Assembly: GCA_020746105.1 (NCBI GenBank)
Contig: CM036631.1
Location: 13,516,558 to 13,580,557 of the forward strand
From: Trogon surrucura
Lineage: Eukaryota > Chordata > Aves > Trogoniformes > Trogonidae
Direction: 5' to 3'
DNA length: 64,000 nt
The position numbers and the translations under genes were made by a program. The notes beneath the pieces are model-generated. The model searched no databases. It was not told the origin of the DNA and saw only the letters and a program-made list of their open reading frames with translations. The stretch's first letter is position 1; every line of letters starts with the position of its first letter. Positions 29,578 to 49,502 of the stretch are shown in pieces.

Positions 29578-31870
29578 GCCGTAAATCTGTTTGATGGATT
29601 TTTCAGTCATGGAACATTAAAGGCTCTGCTCTTGTCTAATGAATATGTTTAAAGAAAACAGTACAAACAAAAGCAAATATAACAAATTATCTGTTTCATG
29701 TCACACTTGGATAAAGGATTTCCTACTGGAGACCTACGTACACTTATACATACTGAAAAATATTTTAGCCAGTACCACTAGCTAGCATGCTGCTAGCTAC
29801 TTATGTCTGAAAAGGGAACATAATCAGTTTTAGTTGGTTAAGTCCAATCGGAGCCAACTTTTATATTATGACCAAAAGCTTGGCAGTGCAGTAGCAGTGG
29901 CAAGTAGCAGAAAATTGCTTACAGTGTTATTTGCCAGATTACTTGAGTGATTTACATGGGGTTTTCAAGAGAGTTTGAAGTATTAAAAACTTGAGATTTG
30001 GAAAAGCCTTGGACTGTGGATTTTTGTTCCTAGTTGCACCAAGATGCACAGGAGAAGGTTATGATATAGTATGACTGACTAAATGAAGCTTTTTTTTTAA
30101 TATAAACCACCTGAAACATTTAGGAGCAGTTCAGTCTAAACTGTTAAGATTTTTTTTTTTAATTGAAGATTTGGAGAGCCAATTGATTTAGATTAAATGC
30201 TCAACCTTTCATATCTACTTGTTTAAGATTCATGTTGACATTGTACTAAATACGGCCATACAGTTTGTATTCCAGATAAATGGATCTGACTACAAGCTTC
30301 ACTCTTTAGTATGATTCTTACTCCAGAATAAATCAATATTTAATATCCCCTGCAACAGCCCCAGTAGATAATTTTAAAACCTTTTCTCCATCCCATTAAG
30401 TTACCTTAAAAATTCTTTATACAAGGCTTCACAGATGACTTCTGAAAAACTAGTTTATGAAAAGCAGTCTGCAAGTCATTAATTCAGATGGAAGGGTTTT
30501 TTTAATCTTGCTGCATTGTGCTGATCTCTAAATCCATCTCTGTTTAGCTAATTCTCCTGCTCAGCTAATTTGAAGAATAAATAAATACTTCCTGTAAATC
30601 TGTAACACAGATCTTAAACATAAAGAAAAACATCCTTCTACTGCTTGCTATATGGGACAAGATATGTGTGGATTTCTTCAAAAACAGGCTGACCAAGGCG
30701 CTCTCTGACTCCCTGAGAGGATGGGTACTCTGCATCATCAGGTACCAACCTCCATCCAGCCCCATCCCTGCTGCCACATCAGCTAAGAGAAGCTGTGATA
30801 AGCAGCAGTTTGACAGGCTCAGACATCACTCACATCCCAGCCTCCATTTTGAACTTTAAGATCTACTGTCTGCTCCCTCTCCCCAACCCACCCTTCAGTC
30901 TGGCGGAACGGCTAAGAAGGAGGAAAAACCTCTCTTCCCCCTCCCTCAAACCTCTCCTATGGCTAAAGGCCCCAATGGGATAGGAGTCTTTGATATCAGA
31001 AGAATGCAAACAGCAAGGCTCAGGTTTGCTGCTTCTCAGGGTTAAGAAACAGAGACATAAGAGGAATTTCAAATGATTATATATTGGGAGAACTGAAAGG
31101 GATGATGCCAAAAGGAAGGAAAGAGCTATATACTCTGGAGCTATCTGGTTGTATAGCAATCATTCAAACTGTAGGATCTTTGTATTCCTATCTGCCCTCT
31201 CCCTTACTCTTATTTCCTTCTCTGGGTTACATTCAAAGTGCAGATTCACAGACACTGCGTGCAGCAGTGAAGCTCTGTCCCACCCCTCACCCTTCAACCT
31301 ACCGGTTCCCAATACAAGCAGTCCACAATCCTTTCAGTCTTCTGATTCAGCTATTTATGGGGTCATGCTGAAAGCTCAAACAGTGAAATGTTCCAGTCTA
31401 ATAGGGGAGGGGAGACTGATTTCAAAGCCATGTTTTGCTGCTTTTACAGTAGACTTGCTTGAACAGGTATGTCCTTCAGGTGGCAGTGAGTTGCTGCCCA
31501 GGTTGCTGAGAGCCTCCTTGCACTGCAGGGGTCGCATGTGGAACCTAGGTAGCTCTTGCCGTTCAATTCTGTTAAAGATCTTCATCTCGGGAACTATAAC
31601 TGCTTTGGTTTGATTCAGAGCCCAGCCTAAAAGGATGTGATCCTAAATAAGTTCTTTCATCACTAACAAAATTGAAATATTAAAGAAGAAAATAATGTGA
31701 CCGATAACTCAAATCCAAGGCAGATTTAAGAACAAGAATGCAGTTATACAGAGATCATACTCATTATATAGGAAAAATATGTGAAAAAATATTAAATTTC
31801 ACCAGGTGTTACTCGGAATTCTACTGTGGATATTGTATGCTATCTTATTAATTAATTTTCATGAGACATT

Positions 31871-32346
31871 ATAGAATCATAGAACAGTTCAGGTTGGAAA
31901 AGACCCTTGGGATCATCAAGTCCAACCATTAACCCTACACTACAAGTTCATCCCTAAACCATCTCACCCAACACCACATCAAAGTGACACTTAAACACAT
32001 CCATGGATGGCGACTCAACCCCCTCCCTGGGCAGTCTGTTCCAGTGTCTGACCACTCCTTCCGTGAAGAATTTCTTCCTAATGTCCAGTCTAAACTTGCC
32101 CTGTTGCAACTTGAACCCATTCCCCCTGGTTCTGTCCCTAATTACCTGTGAGAAGAGACCAGCACCAACCTCTCTACAATGTCCTTTCAAGTAATTGTAG
32201 AGCATGTGAGGTCCCCCTTCAGCCTCCTCTTCGTCAAACTGAACAGTCCCAGCTCCCTCAATTGCTCCTTGTAAGATCTGTTCTCCAGGCCCTTCACCAG
32301 CTTTGTTGCCCTCTTCTGCACTCACTCCAACACCTCGATATCTCTC
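31871..32346 (-). mobile_element. CR1 LINE, 5'-truncated 3' end
   Basis: On the plus strand the copy begins with atagaatcatagaa, the reverse complement of the ATTCTATGAT-type 3' terminal repeat of CR1. It continues through recognisable CR1 text: ggttggaaaagaccc, then the stretch around ttccagtgtctgaccac and gaatttcttcctaatgtcc, and later ctccaggcccttcaccag. The element therefore lies on the minus strand, 5'-truncated at about 32346, where the resemblance stops. On that strand the reverse-transcriptase ORF tail is readable without a stop, including LFSQVIRDRTRGNG, FRLDIRKKFF and HWNRLPRE, ending DVVLGEMV. This is the usual CR1 ORF2 C-terminus. An open frame runs on through the breakpoint into non-CR1 sequence to about 32415, by chance. 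The copy is non-autonomous. Confidence 0.92.
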
Positions 32347-35105
32347 CCAGCAAAAGTACAGTGATGGCAAGCAGCAGGGAAGAGCAGCAGCAGGAAAAAA
32401 GGAAAGGAGACCCAAGCTAGCAGATCAATGCAAACATTGCAAGAAATTTTCCCCCTCTCTCATGATATGAGAATGATAGAGACTACAACCTAATCTTATG
32501 CATGAGTATTCAAAGAGCCTGAGTGGCATCAACTTGAGGAACAGAATTCTGGCAAGGAGCTGGCAACAGAATATGTTTTGACAACCTGCTGAACCCTTGA
32601 CAGACCAAGAAATTTTACGGTACGTGATGTGTCAGTGACTCACTTTGTGTACAGTTCTAATGCTCATTCTCCCAGTGATGACTTCTATTTCTACCGGCAT
32701 CCGAAATACAGAAAAAGTGTTCCTGTGCTTTAGAAATTGAAGAGAGCAAGCATGTAAAAGTAGGATGTGCTACCATATAATGAAATTTTCATTTCAGGAT
32801 TGAAGTCAAGGATGCAAAGAAAATGGCAGTGAGCTAAGAATGCAGCCATTGCCTGCTATCCCAGAAGCCTTTGGCAAGGTAAGAGTGAGAGCATGCACCC
32901 AGCTAGTGATCAACGCGCATCTGACATTAAACCACAAGTGTCCACTTCTCTTACTGGCTATTTAATAAATTGCTTTGGAACGGGTGGAGGTGAAGAGGAG
33001 ATCTTTCCAAAACCTTGTCTCAGTGTTCTCCCTCAGTTAATGAATGTCAGCAAGTGGAAGAGAACAGCAATTTGATATGTTTTTCCAGCCTTTCTTATAG
33101 AAGCATTTGCAACATGTTAGAGGCCACAGGCATAAAAGTGAAATACTGGAAAATTAATGCTGTCTGTAGATTTTCAGAACGTAAGCTGGGCAATTTCAGT
33201 TTGTGGGTTAGGCATACTTCAGGTTTTAAGTAGTGTTATAACAGCTTACTATGACTTGAACATGATTTTACTACGAGTAATCTGATGTTGAATATCATTT
33301 ATTACCCTGTTACATGTTTCCAATTGAGCCAGACCTGTTTATGGAGTTAGTATTATGTGACTGCAGATGGACAAGCTATGTGCAGTGAACAATTCACCCC
33401 AAAAATATAGTCTTTCTTGTATTTTCAAACTATCAGTGGAGGATCAGCAATTTCTATACACATACGAGCAACATGTCGGTGTTCTTAGAACGTGCACTTC
33501 AATGCTCAGTAGTTTGCTGCTTGTAATTTATGTATTTGGTCACCTAAGACAAATTATATTGTTTTCAATGCCTGATTCAGTGATAAGTATTACAATGTTG
33601 CCTTAAATTACCTGAAAAAAAGCAACTTGGAATTCTCTCAGCCAAAAGACTTCCCAGGTAGTGGAAAAGCTTTACTTTTTTCTATCAATTTCTGCATCTG
33701 TTAGCTTCAACTCCACAGAAAAAGCTATAAACCTGCTTCTGGCATACCACTGGTAGGAAAACGATGGCAGTCGTAAGGCACAGTGCAGCAAGGCCTGCAG
33801 GACCCCCAGATTAAATTGCTGCAGAGTTCACAGAGTTGCTGTAAAGATCTATAATTAGCACTGACGCTGTATCAAGGGCTGGAAGAGCTCCCTGACAGAG
33901 CATTCCTCGCTCGGTCGGCCTGGAGTTTGAAGTGAGTGCTGTATCAAACCTCTGTTTTTTATGAAAAGGGGATGAGCAATTTGGGCATAGACAGCAAATG
34001 CCTAATTGTGAACAAATGTCCATGCTCATATGCAAGTACACCCATAGAAATAAAAAATCAATCTGCATGATTTTTTTTTGAAAAGAAAATAAAGGAAAGC
34101 GTAAGCATGGTCAAACTCTATTAACTCAGATTCCAAACAAACATTTGCAAATAGCGTTTTGCACTATTTGCTCAAGTCTTTTCATGAGATAAGACAATTT
34201 TACCTGCTTGCATACTTATTCTTTTGTTTGAAGCGAAACAGTTAAGCCAGCACAAAGTGGTGTAGAATCCCACAAACAGGCAGCTAAGTAAGTACCCTTC
34301 AACAACGGGGACTGTATTTCAATTTTTCATACCGATTGATGCAGCCTAAAGATATTTGAGAAACGTGAGACATTTTAAATTTTAGAAGGTAATGAAGTAT
34401 CAGTGAAAGTAATCCCAATTTTTCCTTGTTATACTTAATCTACTGCAGTTAAGAGAATTGTACTGGCAACATGTTTGTGTTGTGAATTTACTTGGAGGAC
34501 TATACAGAGCTTGGAAATAAGTGGCAGTAACTTTTGTGGATGTCTCTGCTTGTGCAAATAATATGCAAATAATACGCATTCTCTAGTTCTCGGGACAACT
34601 GAAGAACTGATGTGATAAGATTGTACAGCTGCCATTCTGACCTACAGTTTAAATCAATTAATATCCTGTCCTAGCGAATTTATGATTGAACAATAATTTT
34701 CAACTTATTGTTTTCGATGAAGCGTACTAAAAACATGGAATACATTTCAGTATATATCTGCAAAGTCTCCTAAGTAGCTTGGGAAATGTACTGTACATAG
34801 GAAGATACAATCATTAAGCTGTCATCACAAAGGCACTATCCTTTATGGCAGAACATCATCCTTTGGGAAAAATTATCCTTGTTGGTTTGTGCAAATTTTT
34901 CAACATGCACCCTCGGGACCCATTTTAACCTAATTCTATTCCTTTGAGACTTTTTCTTGCTCCAAGATTTAAGGGAGAAGACCAAAATAGGGTAAAGCTT
35001 TTACCCTTTTCACAGGATATACCCTGTGTGAGTGAAAAAGCAGTGTACTTGGCATTTTTTCTTGAGCTGGAAAGGCAATAAAAGAAAGGGGCTAAATCCC
35101 TTTTG

Positions 35106-35154
35106 TTATTATTATTATAATAATTATTATTATTATTATCATCATAATCATAAA
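35106..35154. repeat. TTA/TAA/TCA microsatellite
   Basis: This is an imperfect trinucleotide tract. It runs as (TTA)n, flips to TAA-type around 35117-35123, returns to (TTA)n, and degrades into atcatcataatcataaat. It lies in the 25-kb intron with no coding overlap. Confidence 0.9.
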
Positions 35155-38100
35155 TGAGCTCTAAAACCTGTAGCTAGGCAACCCCTTCAAGTAGCCCTGA
35201 CAACAGAAATAAAAAAACCAGTGTGTTCAGTGACCATAAAAGTGTACTATGAAGCACAGGTAGTGACAAAACCTCTAGCAGCCGAGATTCAAATGAAAAA
35301 ATAGCTTTTAATACCAAAACAGTGTGCTGCCTTCCTTCCTGAAAAGAATATTTTATTGCCCAGCGCTCTTGGGATTGGACGAGAAGAATTCAAAACTTTA
35401 AAACTTCGCCTAACATGGGAAGCTTCTTCACTATACGGTTGGTGTGCGTGTATATACATACATGCTTTCCTGTATATATATATGTACAGAGTTAGTAAAA
35501 TAATAATGTTTCATAAAGGTTCTTGATGTTTAGGTGCATTTTTTTTAATTTCTTATGTATGTATATAAATACTGGTTAAACTTTTTTTTAAATTCATGGT
35601 CCAATAAACTTTTCATCATTTATCCTTTGCAAAGATTGTATATTTTTCACTTAATTAATTGACTTTGATAATTAAATCAAAAGACAAATAATTTAAGGGA
35701 CTAAGCATTTAACTGCACATCTAATATATTGGAACAGAAGTGTACAAACTACCAATTTCATCATGACAATTTTGGAAAGTAAGGCAACTGAGCAAAATGC
35801 TTAAAAACAAAGGTCTGCACAGCAAATTCTTCCATAGGTGCAAAACCGGATCCATAGTAAGCTGGTGTCAAAGCTAACTTATCTGTAAATGTAGATGACC
35901 TACATATGCCAGAGATTTTGCTCTGTTTCTTTTTGTCTTTTCACTGTCAGCCGCACAGATTCAGAGAACATGTATTTTTAATGTGTAAATTTCAAATACA
36001 TTATCTGAATGTCTTTCTACACACAGCACACAAAGTAAATCTAAAAAAAAAATATTAGTAGGTATATTGGTAGGCATGAGTATGAATATTTAGGTGTAAA
36101 TAGTAGTACTTGAGGAATAGCATGTGATCAATTAAGGGCTGAATCGTAGGTTACATACCGACAGAAAGTTAACATTTCAGGAGTAGTTTTAATAGTTCTA
36201 TCTCTTGAGTTTGAGGAATAGACTTGACAAGATTTCATGCCCACAGCCTTCCACACCTGGTTCCCATTATGAACCTGGCCTTGATGATGGAGCTCTGTTC
36301 TTCTACAGAGGCTGATGTTAGCAATGGTATTTTCCTCCCATAACTCTTACAACCCGAGTACCAGTGTTACGGCTGAGTTTGACCCCTCTGTACATGTGTG
36401 GATACAACTTCCATCACCTTCTTCACTATATACATCGAGATCAGATAAAGCATTTCTTTAAGCCCAGGTTCAATTTCTAAGCCTGATTCTATTTCCTGTG
36501 ATACCTACAAAAGCTAGTGATATAGTAGACTTATACTGAAAGTTAAATTTGGGTTTTTTCCCTTGTTTGTTTGCAATGGAAACATTCCTCTTCAAAAGAT
36601 ATGGTTGGAGACCCAGGGATTAATTCCCCTTTCCCAAGATGTTGTGCTTTGACTTCAAATTCAAATTACATTTTAAAGTTCTAATTGTAAAGATAAATTC
36701 ACTGCTACACTTCTGTGTTTCTCAGAGATATTCAAAGATGCGTCCAATCCCTGATTTAGAAAACCAAGGCAAGCATGTATGACGATGAAATTCCTACGAA
36801 ACCAAAAATCATCACCACCTTGAACTTGTTGAAAAAATAGCAGGGGATTTCCTGGAGTGATATGCTACCTAGGAAGGTCAGTCATAAGACACAGAATATA
36901 CCCTGCAAAAACGTCGCTTGGAATCATTACTTTTCCTGCCCCCCATTCACATTTATTAACTGGTATTGTTTTCATGCTTTATCTTATCTTGTCACATAAT
37001 TTCAAATATTGGAAACAACAGCATAAATAAACAGAAATTCTCCAGCTACAAAACTAAATGTTTGAAGTCCAGCATGTTTTCCAGTTCTAATAAAAGGGGG
37101 CAGTATTACATCAGCTGAAATCCTGAGTTGTCCAAATTATCGTAAAAAGTGCTGGAGAAGGATTCAAAACTGCTGAATTTCACTGAAAATAGACTGTTAC
37201 TTTATACGCAGTCACAAATCTGCCTGTCTGCCTTCGGGTAGAATTTTCAGAGTTAGTTCAGTGGGACTTAGGCTCCTGCATTGCAGCTTCTTTAGAAAAT
37301 TTTTACTTTTTACGGAAATATTACAGTTGATATAAAACGAAGGCACATATTTCATGTAGCTAGGATAAGCCCTAAGCCTAAAAAGGAATTTGCAAAATTA
37401 TTGCAGTTTCAAAAAATTTTGGAGCAAAATATCTTTATTTCTCTTTTTAATTTCTTTTTTTTTTTTTAATAAAGGTTTCTAGAATAAAATACTGGTGCCC
37501 AAATAAGGCTTTAGGAACTTCTAACACAGTAGAAAAAATCATTCCTTACATATATTATGTACAGCCACAAGCAGATTACTAAACTGGCCAAATTCACAGT
37601 GAAGTGTAAAGTATACTTCTTTTTTAAGAATTATGAGGACTGCTGGGATTTGTATTTGAAACTTCTCCCTATTCTAGGGCATTTAACTTAGACAAGTCAT
37701 TTATTCATTTATCTCCTCCAAAATGATGGAACTGTAAAGAGGTTGTCTGTATGCGTGTCCTTCTATGTCTCAGAAACTCCTCAGGGAAAGGTTTGTCGAC
37801 TGAGCAGAATGACGTATTCAGGAAAAACAGTTTTCCAGTTGCAGTGTCTCTTTGTGGAAATCAGATTCTTCATTAGACAGATGGAATACACTCCCACTGA
37901 GTTGAATAAATTGCCTATATTCTTGCAAGAAAGTGAGACCACACTAACAGTTCCTTAAGTAAATCACTGTCTTTCTTTTTTCTCTCTCTCCAGTTCCAGA
38001 TTTTCTATTATAGAATCTAAACATATATTTAAATTTAAATTAAATTATACCTAAGTGTAAGCTACATGGGGCAGGACCTTCCTTAAGTCGCAGTGAGAAC

Positions 38101-41100
38101 AGAATGTGGCACAATGACTATCGAAACAATACCATAATAAGTGTAGCAACTTTGGAAAACTAGTCATTTGCTATTGATATTGCCCAGTTAGGAGGTATTT
38201 TCCCTTTAGTTACCAGAACTAACATTTAGCCAACAGAAATAAACATCCAACTGACAATGCTTAGTTTCTATTATGTCTTGCAGCAAACTGAAATATAAGC
38301 ATTGACCTCTTATTTACTAGTTACAAATATTCTTCTATCGGAAACTAAAGAAAAAAAAGAGAATACAAGAAGTTTTTCTTAAAAGATAAAAGCAAATGAG
38401 AACAGACTGGTCCCCGCAAATCTAAGCCAGTTATTCATAAAGATTTATAAAAATGCACAAGGCTTTTATGACCACTTTATTCATGTTACCAATTTAAGGG
38501 TCGTCATGACTACTTTCGGTAAAAGGAAAAATGATAACTGAACGCAGGATGCACTGGAAAGTATTTTCTTAACTATGTGCTGCTGCTTTTTTTTTTAAAC
38601 TGAGTTGAGAAATTACTAATAACAAGGCGCTTCTGTCGGCGACTGCCTGAGAAACGCCCTGCACTTGCAGCAAACACTCCTTGCAGTGTGACTCCTGCCT
38701 CTGCAGTTGTTCTGCATTGAATGTATGGGGAGAAAAAAGCTGGTAAAAAACTGTTGGCAACATAATCCAGTACTGCTTGCATTTAGAAAAAAGCAATATA
38801 ATGATGGAGTCATTGCAGGGCTGTAGGCGGTCAAAAGGAGATTATGCATGACTAGTAACTTTTCCTACAAAGACTTCCTGAAGTGTTTTTATCAGGCGAA
38901 GTTCGTACGCATGGGCAGTAGCTTCATCTAAATGATGAAGCGTAACAGCTCCAGAGGAGTTGTTACACTCTATTGTGTCAATAATCCACATATTTAACAG
39001 TCCCTAAATACAGCAGACCGTAACACTTCCAAAGGGTCGCTATGGCTTATCAAGTCAAATCCGAGTGCCTAAATATGGATTTGATCAATAGACTGTAACT
39101 TCTCCAAGGGTAAATAAGATACATTTTTAAGAACGTACACGTTTTGCCTGCAAACTGTGGTCTATATTAGGATAAATGATGTGGATTCAACTTGTAAAAC
39201 TTTGATTTAGAAATAAGAAAGGAATAAAAGGCTCATTATAAGAGGTGCTAAAGTACCATAATTCCCAGGAAGCAGGCAATGATTCACGTCATTTATTTTG
39301 GGGTCTAATTCTGGTTTCCTCCTGCAAATACACAGTTGCGTGAACATCTACAAAAGAGTGGGGATGGAATATAAACACAAAAATGTTATATGAAATTCCT
39401 CTTCCTCTCAGATCTCAGGGAATATGTTTTGTGGGTAAGTAAATGGGGAGGTAGGGGTAGATCCTGGGGTCTAGCGGTTATGTTGTAATTATTAATTGGG
39501 TGTGTGTTCTATCTTGACTTTGTGTATTTTTCGCTGGTGAAATGAACACATTTCTGCCTACATTGTTTCTGCAAAGGTTTTCTGATGTGTTTTTGTCAGT
39601 GTTTTCATGCTTTATGCACAAAAAAAAAAAGATAGGATCTGGTCCTTTTAAAAATAATGTCAGTTATCTTATAAATTATATAGCATTTTCAGGTTCATTT
39701 AAAGCCTTAAATCAAAGCATATCTTCTAGGCAATCAGGCTAGTTCGAAATACTAAAATGAATTCAAGTAGCTCTAGCAATGCAAATTTTGTTTAAGTACT
39801 CTTTTTTTTGTTGCAGGTAAACACAGCTTGACTGGAAAAATGTCATATCCTCTAAACAAAGCAAATTTCTGTAGGATTTTACTTCTACTTATATCACACG
39901 TAAAGAGCTCTGTAGCCTATTGTCTGGATATTCCACACCATACGACGTCATGGTCAGCAACAGAAGAAGGAAGGGGAAATGTTTGGAGCTTGGTATCTGC
40001 CTTCCCAAGTAACTGTTACACACGCACGAGTCCTGCTTTCCTGGAAATGGCCAAACATTTCCCTGCTGACGGGAAGCACCAAATGAATTCCTTATTTTGC
40101 TTTGCTTATGGCACACACCTTCTGCTTTACTCACTAAACTGCCTCAAACCATGATTTTTCTCACTTTTACCCTTCTGACTCTCTTCCCCATCCCACGGGA
40201 GGGGAAGGAGCGAGAGGCTGCGTGGTGCCTGCCCGCCCAGGCTGAGCGAGGTGCCTCTGGAACTGCAGATGCCCGCAGAAGGGTTTCATCTCACAAGTAC
40301 AGTTTAAGCTTAACGCTTTAGGAAACCACAAAGTTGGACTGTGCCACCGTGCTGCGTGTTTTTGGTTTGGTCTTTCTGATGAGTGAATCTCTGTGAGCCC
40401 TTTTAAAGCTCTGTAGGAGATTTTTTTTTTGAACAACAGAATATGAACAGAGGCAATTTTCAGTTCTGCGTCTCTAGCCATACACAAAGCTTTCTGAGAT
40501 TTAAATGACGCATTTTCAAAAAGGCCTAAGCCCAGGCTTTGAAGTTATGTACATAATTTTGTGAGCGCAATCATTTGCACAACAAACTATTACCAGCTAT
40601 CTGAACTTGAAGACCAGTAACTGACCAGAACTCAATAGCTTTTTCTAAACCAGCTGCAGGCAATTAATTTGTCATCTTTCTCTGGTGCCGGCTTCTAGCT
40701 ACTCATTTATACAAGTCTAATTACCTGAAGCCAATTTCTGAAAATTTGGTCCTGAAAACATAGGGTCCTGATTCTTCAAAAGAAACCAATCCAAAATTTC
40801 AACTATGTTATCAAAGCTTCACTGGGATTATGACAGAAACTATACACAATCTTCTTGGCATACAATTATTTCAAAATTATGTTTTTCTAATTGAAATGAT
40901 CAATCATTCCCCCTTCCCCCCCATTTTGATCATCCTGCATGTCATTTTTAGAGTAAAAGAAATATATAATAACGTAAAAATTGAAAGGCAGAGGGTAAAG
41001 GGGGAAAGAAAAATATTCTAGAATTCTGTTTGTGCAAAGGATGCTTCTGGTTTTAATGTATTTTATACTTGCTATAAAATATAAATACATTCCCTTAGTA

Positions 41101-43563
41101 TTCATGACTGACTTAATTCTTTTATTTTCTTTCGGATAGAGAGTGGGAATACCTCATCACTTAAAGTGACTAATTTATACCCCATTCTTTTGTAAATGCT
41201 GCCTTTTCCTGCATCTACAGAGCAAGGATAACAGACCAGCATCCAAAGGTAAAACCAGAGTACATATCACAACTTTTCCCTGCCTTAATGGCTCACTCTA
41301 TACTACATGCTACAATAAATAAACCCATCAGGATTATACAAGGGCACTGAGAGATTTAGCAACTTGCTGCTGTTTTCTTCTTAGGTTTTAAGAGTTGCAA
41401 GTGCTACCATGAAAAGTCTCCCCATAAGAGATGGCGTTTGAGAATGATGTTTATATTTGCTAAGGAGTTCCAACTGACTCTGCTATATTTGCAAGTAAAA
41501 AAAAAAATTCCTCTGACTGCTTGATGTAAAAACCTTAATGTGGAAGCTTTACATCAATCTGTGTGTTGCTAGTAACAGGCACAAAAAAAGAAATTTCAGA
41601 TTATTCACTGAAATACTTCCTGACTCTGTTTTAAAAGGTGAAAGATGAAGTAGAGACCTGTTATATCAGACACAAGATGTAAACCTAGCCCTGAAAATAC
41701 TCAGGGAGTAGACCTGATAGGTAAGTGGATGCCATTTTTATACTTACTTTTCAAAGTCAAATCAAATGTTAAGAATTCTTTTAATAGCCCTTATAGTGTA
41801 TTAGATATTTTAAATGTCAAGCCACTGAAACTCATAAAATATATTTTAAAATAAGCATAATTTTATAAATTCTTAATACTGATCATAAGCGTGACATTTA
41901 TTTTCTTTTTATAAGTTGGGCACCCTACCTCTTAGTTAGTTAAGACAAACACTGACTTTACAATTAGAGTGCTGTCTGAAAATGGTGTGCTTGATCATTT
42001 ATTAATTTCTACATTTTTTCATAGTATCAATCTGCATTAAATGAGTTTTTCAATGGTGACATTTAAACTAATGCTAGCAGAAACAAATATCTATCAGCCT
42101 CTGAATTTGACTTGTAAAAGCATTGTTAATCCTGTGTAGCAACTGTCTGAAAAATCTTTTTAATGGACACTAAGCCTCTCTCTTGTTTTGAGTCCCGTAA
42201 AGAACCTATCAAGCAAAAATATAAAATGTAGATTAAAAGGTGTATATCAATCTTCAGTGGGTCTTTACATTTCTTTGCCTTTCCGTGACTTGCTGCCATC
42301 CACTTTTTAAGATACAGTTAATATTCTGCTGAGTCTTAACCTGGACTAAAAAATCCTGTTAGTCTTTGGAGTATATTAAAATCTTTCCTCCCACCCACAA
42401 GATACAAAGGACCTACTCTCTAATATACAGATATATCACAGAAATTTTCATTAATGAACTGCAGGCATTAAAAGCCACCTGCTTTTCAACTATTTCTTTT
42501 TTTCAGCCAATATTCAAAAAGACTAGTTGCTTTATAGGCTAATGAATTGGTCAGTTTTCTCTTAATTCACTACTAAATTGTATCATACCTGTTCCTATTT
42601 GCCAATGCCATAGTGATCACTGGGATAATATTTTCCCCTTTCTAGTTGACCGGAATAAGTATTGTGGTGTATAACTCATTTTGTGTCAGTGGTGAAAAAA
42701 CCCCAAACTTGTGTACTGTATTTTTTGCAGCATAAGCCACCTGTAGGGAAGCTAATAGAGGAGCACTCTCTTCATCAGAAGGGCTGCCTTACAGCTCTGC
42801 CAGTTACCTGAGTCTGTGTTCACTGGCTCTGTTACACACAGAGACCTACTCCAGGCGCAGATCCTGTAGACCACGGGAAGGCAACAGAGCAGGATAACCG
42901 AGATATAAAGAATTTTCCAAGGCACTTCTTTGTCCTCTGAACAGTTCTTACAGTGTGTGTGATAGAAACTGTTCCTCACCTTTCAGATATGCTCCCCGCT
43001 TGCTATTTTGGAAACTGAATGATGTTCTGCTCAGTCCAGTGCTGGTCACGTTCTCTCACCACTTTCTCTCATTTACCGTTTTATTCTAGTTCTTCATTTC
43101 ATTTTAGTGTTTGGAAACTACAGTCGATTCAACACAGAACTTAGATCTCTAAGTTCCCATTGAAACAAAGAGCCAAAACCACTGTTTTCAGCCTAAAAAC
43201 TTTGTTATATCTGAATTACAGATTCAAGCACTCTCAGGTAAATTCAACAGCATTGTAATACTCAACCATGTTAGTACATAACTGGTCTTTTTGCCATATT
43301 TATGAATCCAGTCATTCTCAAAAGCACAGTTCAAAATCCAATGATCACAAACAATGGTAGCTTCAACCAATTCTTTTTCCCCTTTGTTATACGCACGCTT
43401 ACAGCTTAATCACATGAGTGCAGAGCCCTGGTTTTTTGAATGCTGTCATGTAAACATAGAGAAGTTTGTAGCACAGCACTGTGAAGTGACAAGGGGTATT
43501 TAACATGAAATCAGAGGTGGCTAAAAGCTCTAAAAAGATATTTTATATAAAAATAAGAAGCTA

Positions 43564-45313
<1,750 letters not shown>

Positions 45314-45494
45314 CTAAAGAGGATCCTCTTCCCAGAGATCCACCGAGCGGGCTGGGGATGCCACTCTTGTTCGTCACTGTCACTGGGCTGCTTTTACTAG
45401 CTGGGAAGATGTTCTGTGTTGGAGATGTTGGAGATTTGACAGGTTCAGCTGTTTTGGGTCGGGCTGAAAGATTCAGTGGCTGGGCTGCTTCATC
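45314..45494 (-). CDS. SOX6: SOX6 internal coding exon: CtBP-type motif and Ser/Pro-rich segment
   Basis: This 181-nt exon encodes 60 residues plus one base. It starts [20 protein letters not shown], passes through [17 protein letters not shown], and ends with a Gly/Ser-rich tail, [10 protein letters not shown]. The PLNLS core is the PxDLS-like sequence through which SOX6 is known to recruit the corepressor CtBP2. The surrounding Ser/Pro-rich sequence is probably disordered. The acceptor is ctcttgaag|GATGAA, with a rather poor pyrimidine tract, and the donor is TTTAG|gtaagt, near consensus. The exon enters in phase 0, directly after the Lys ending the 49353-49502 exon, and leaves with one base of the Asp codon completed by the 43618-43808 exon. 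The alanine run after DE looks one residue shorter than the human protein as I remember it. Confidence 0.97.

Positions 45495-49502
<4,008 letters not shown>

Noticed and set aside
31954-32415. 153-codon minus-strand open frame as a host gene
   Set aside because: Its C-terminal part is the CR1 ORF2 tail, and its N-terminal part is chance reading past the CR1 breakpoint.
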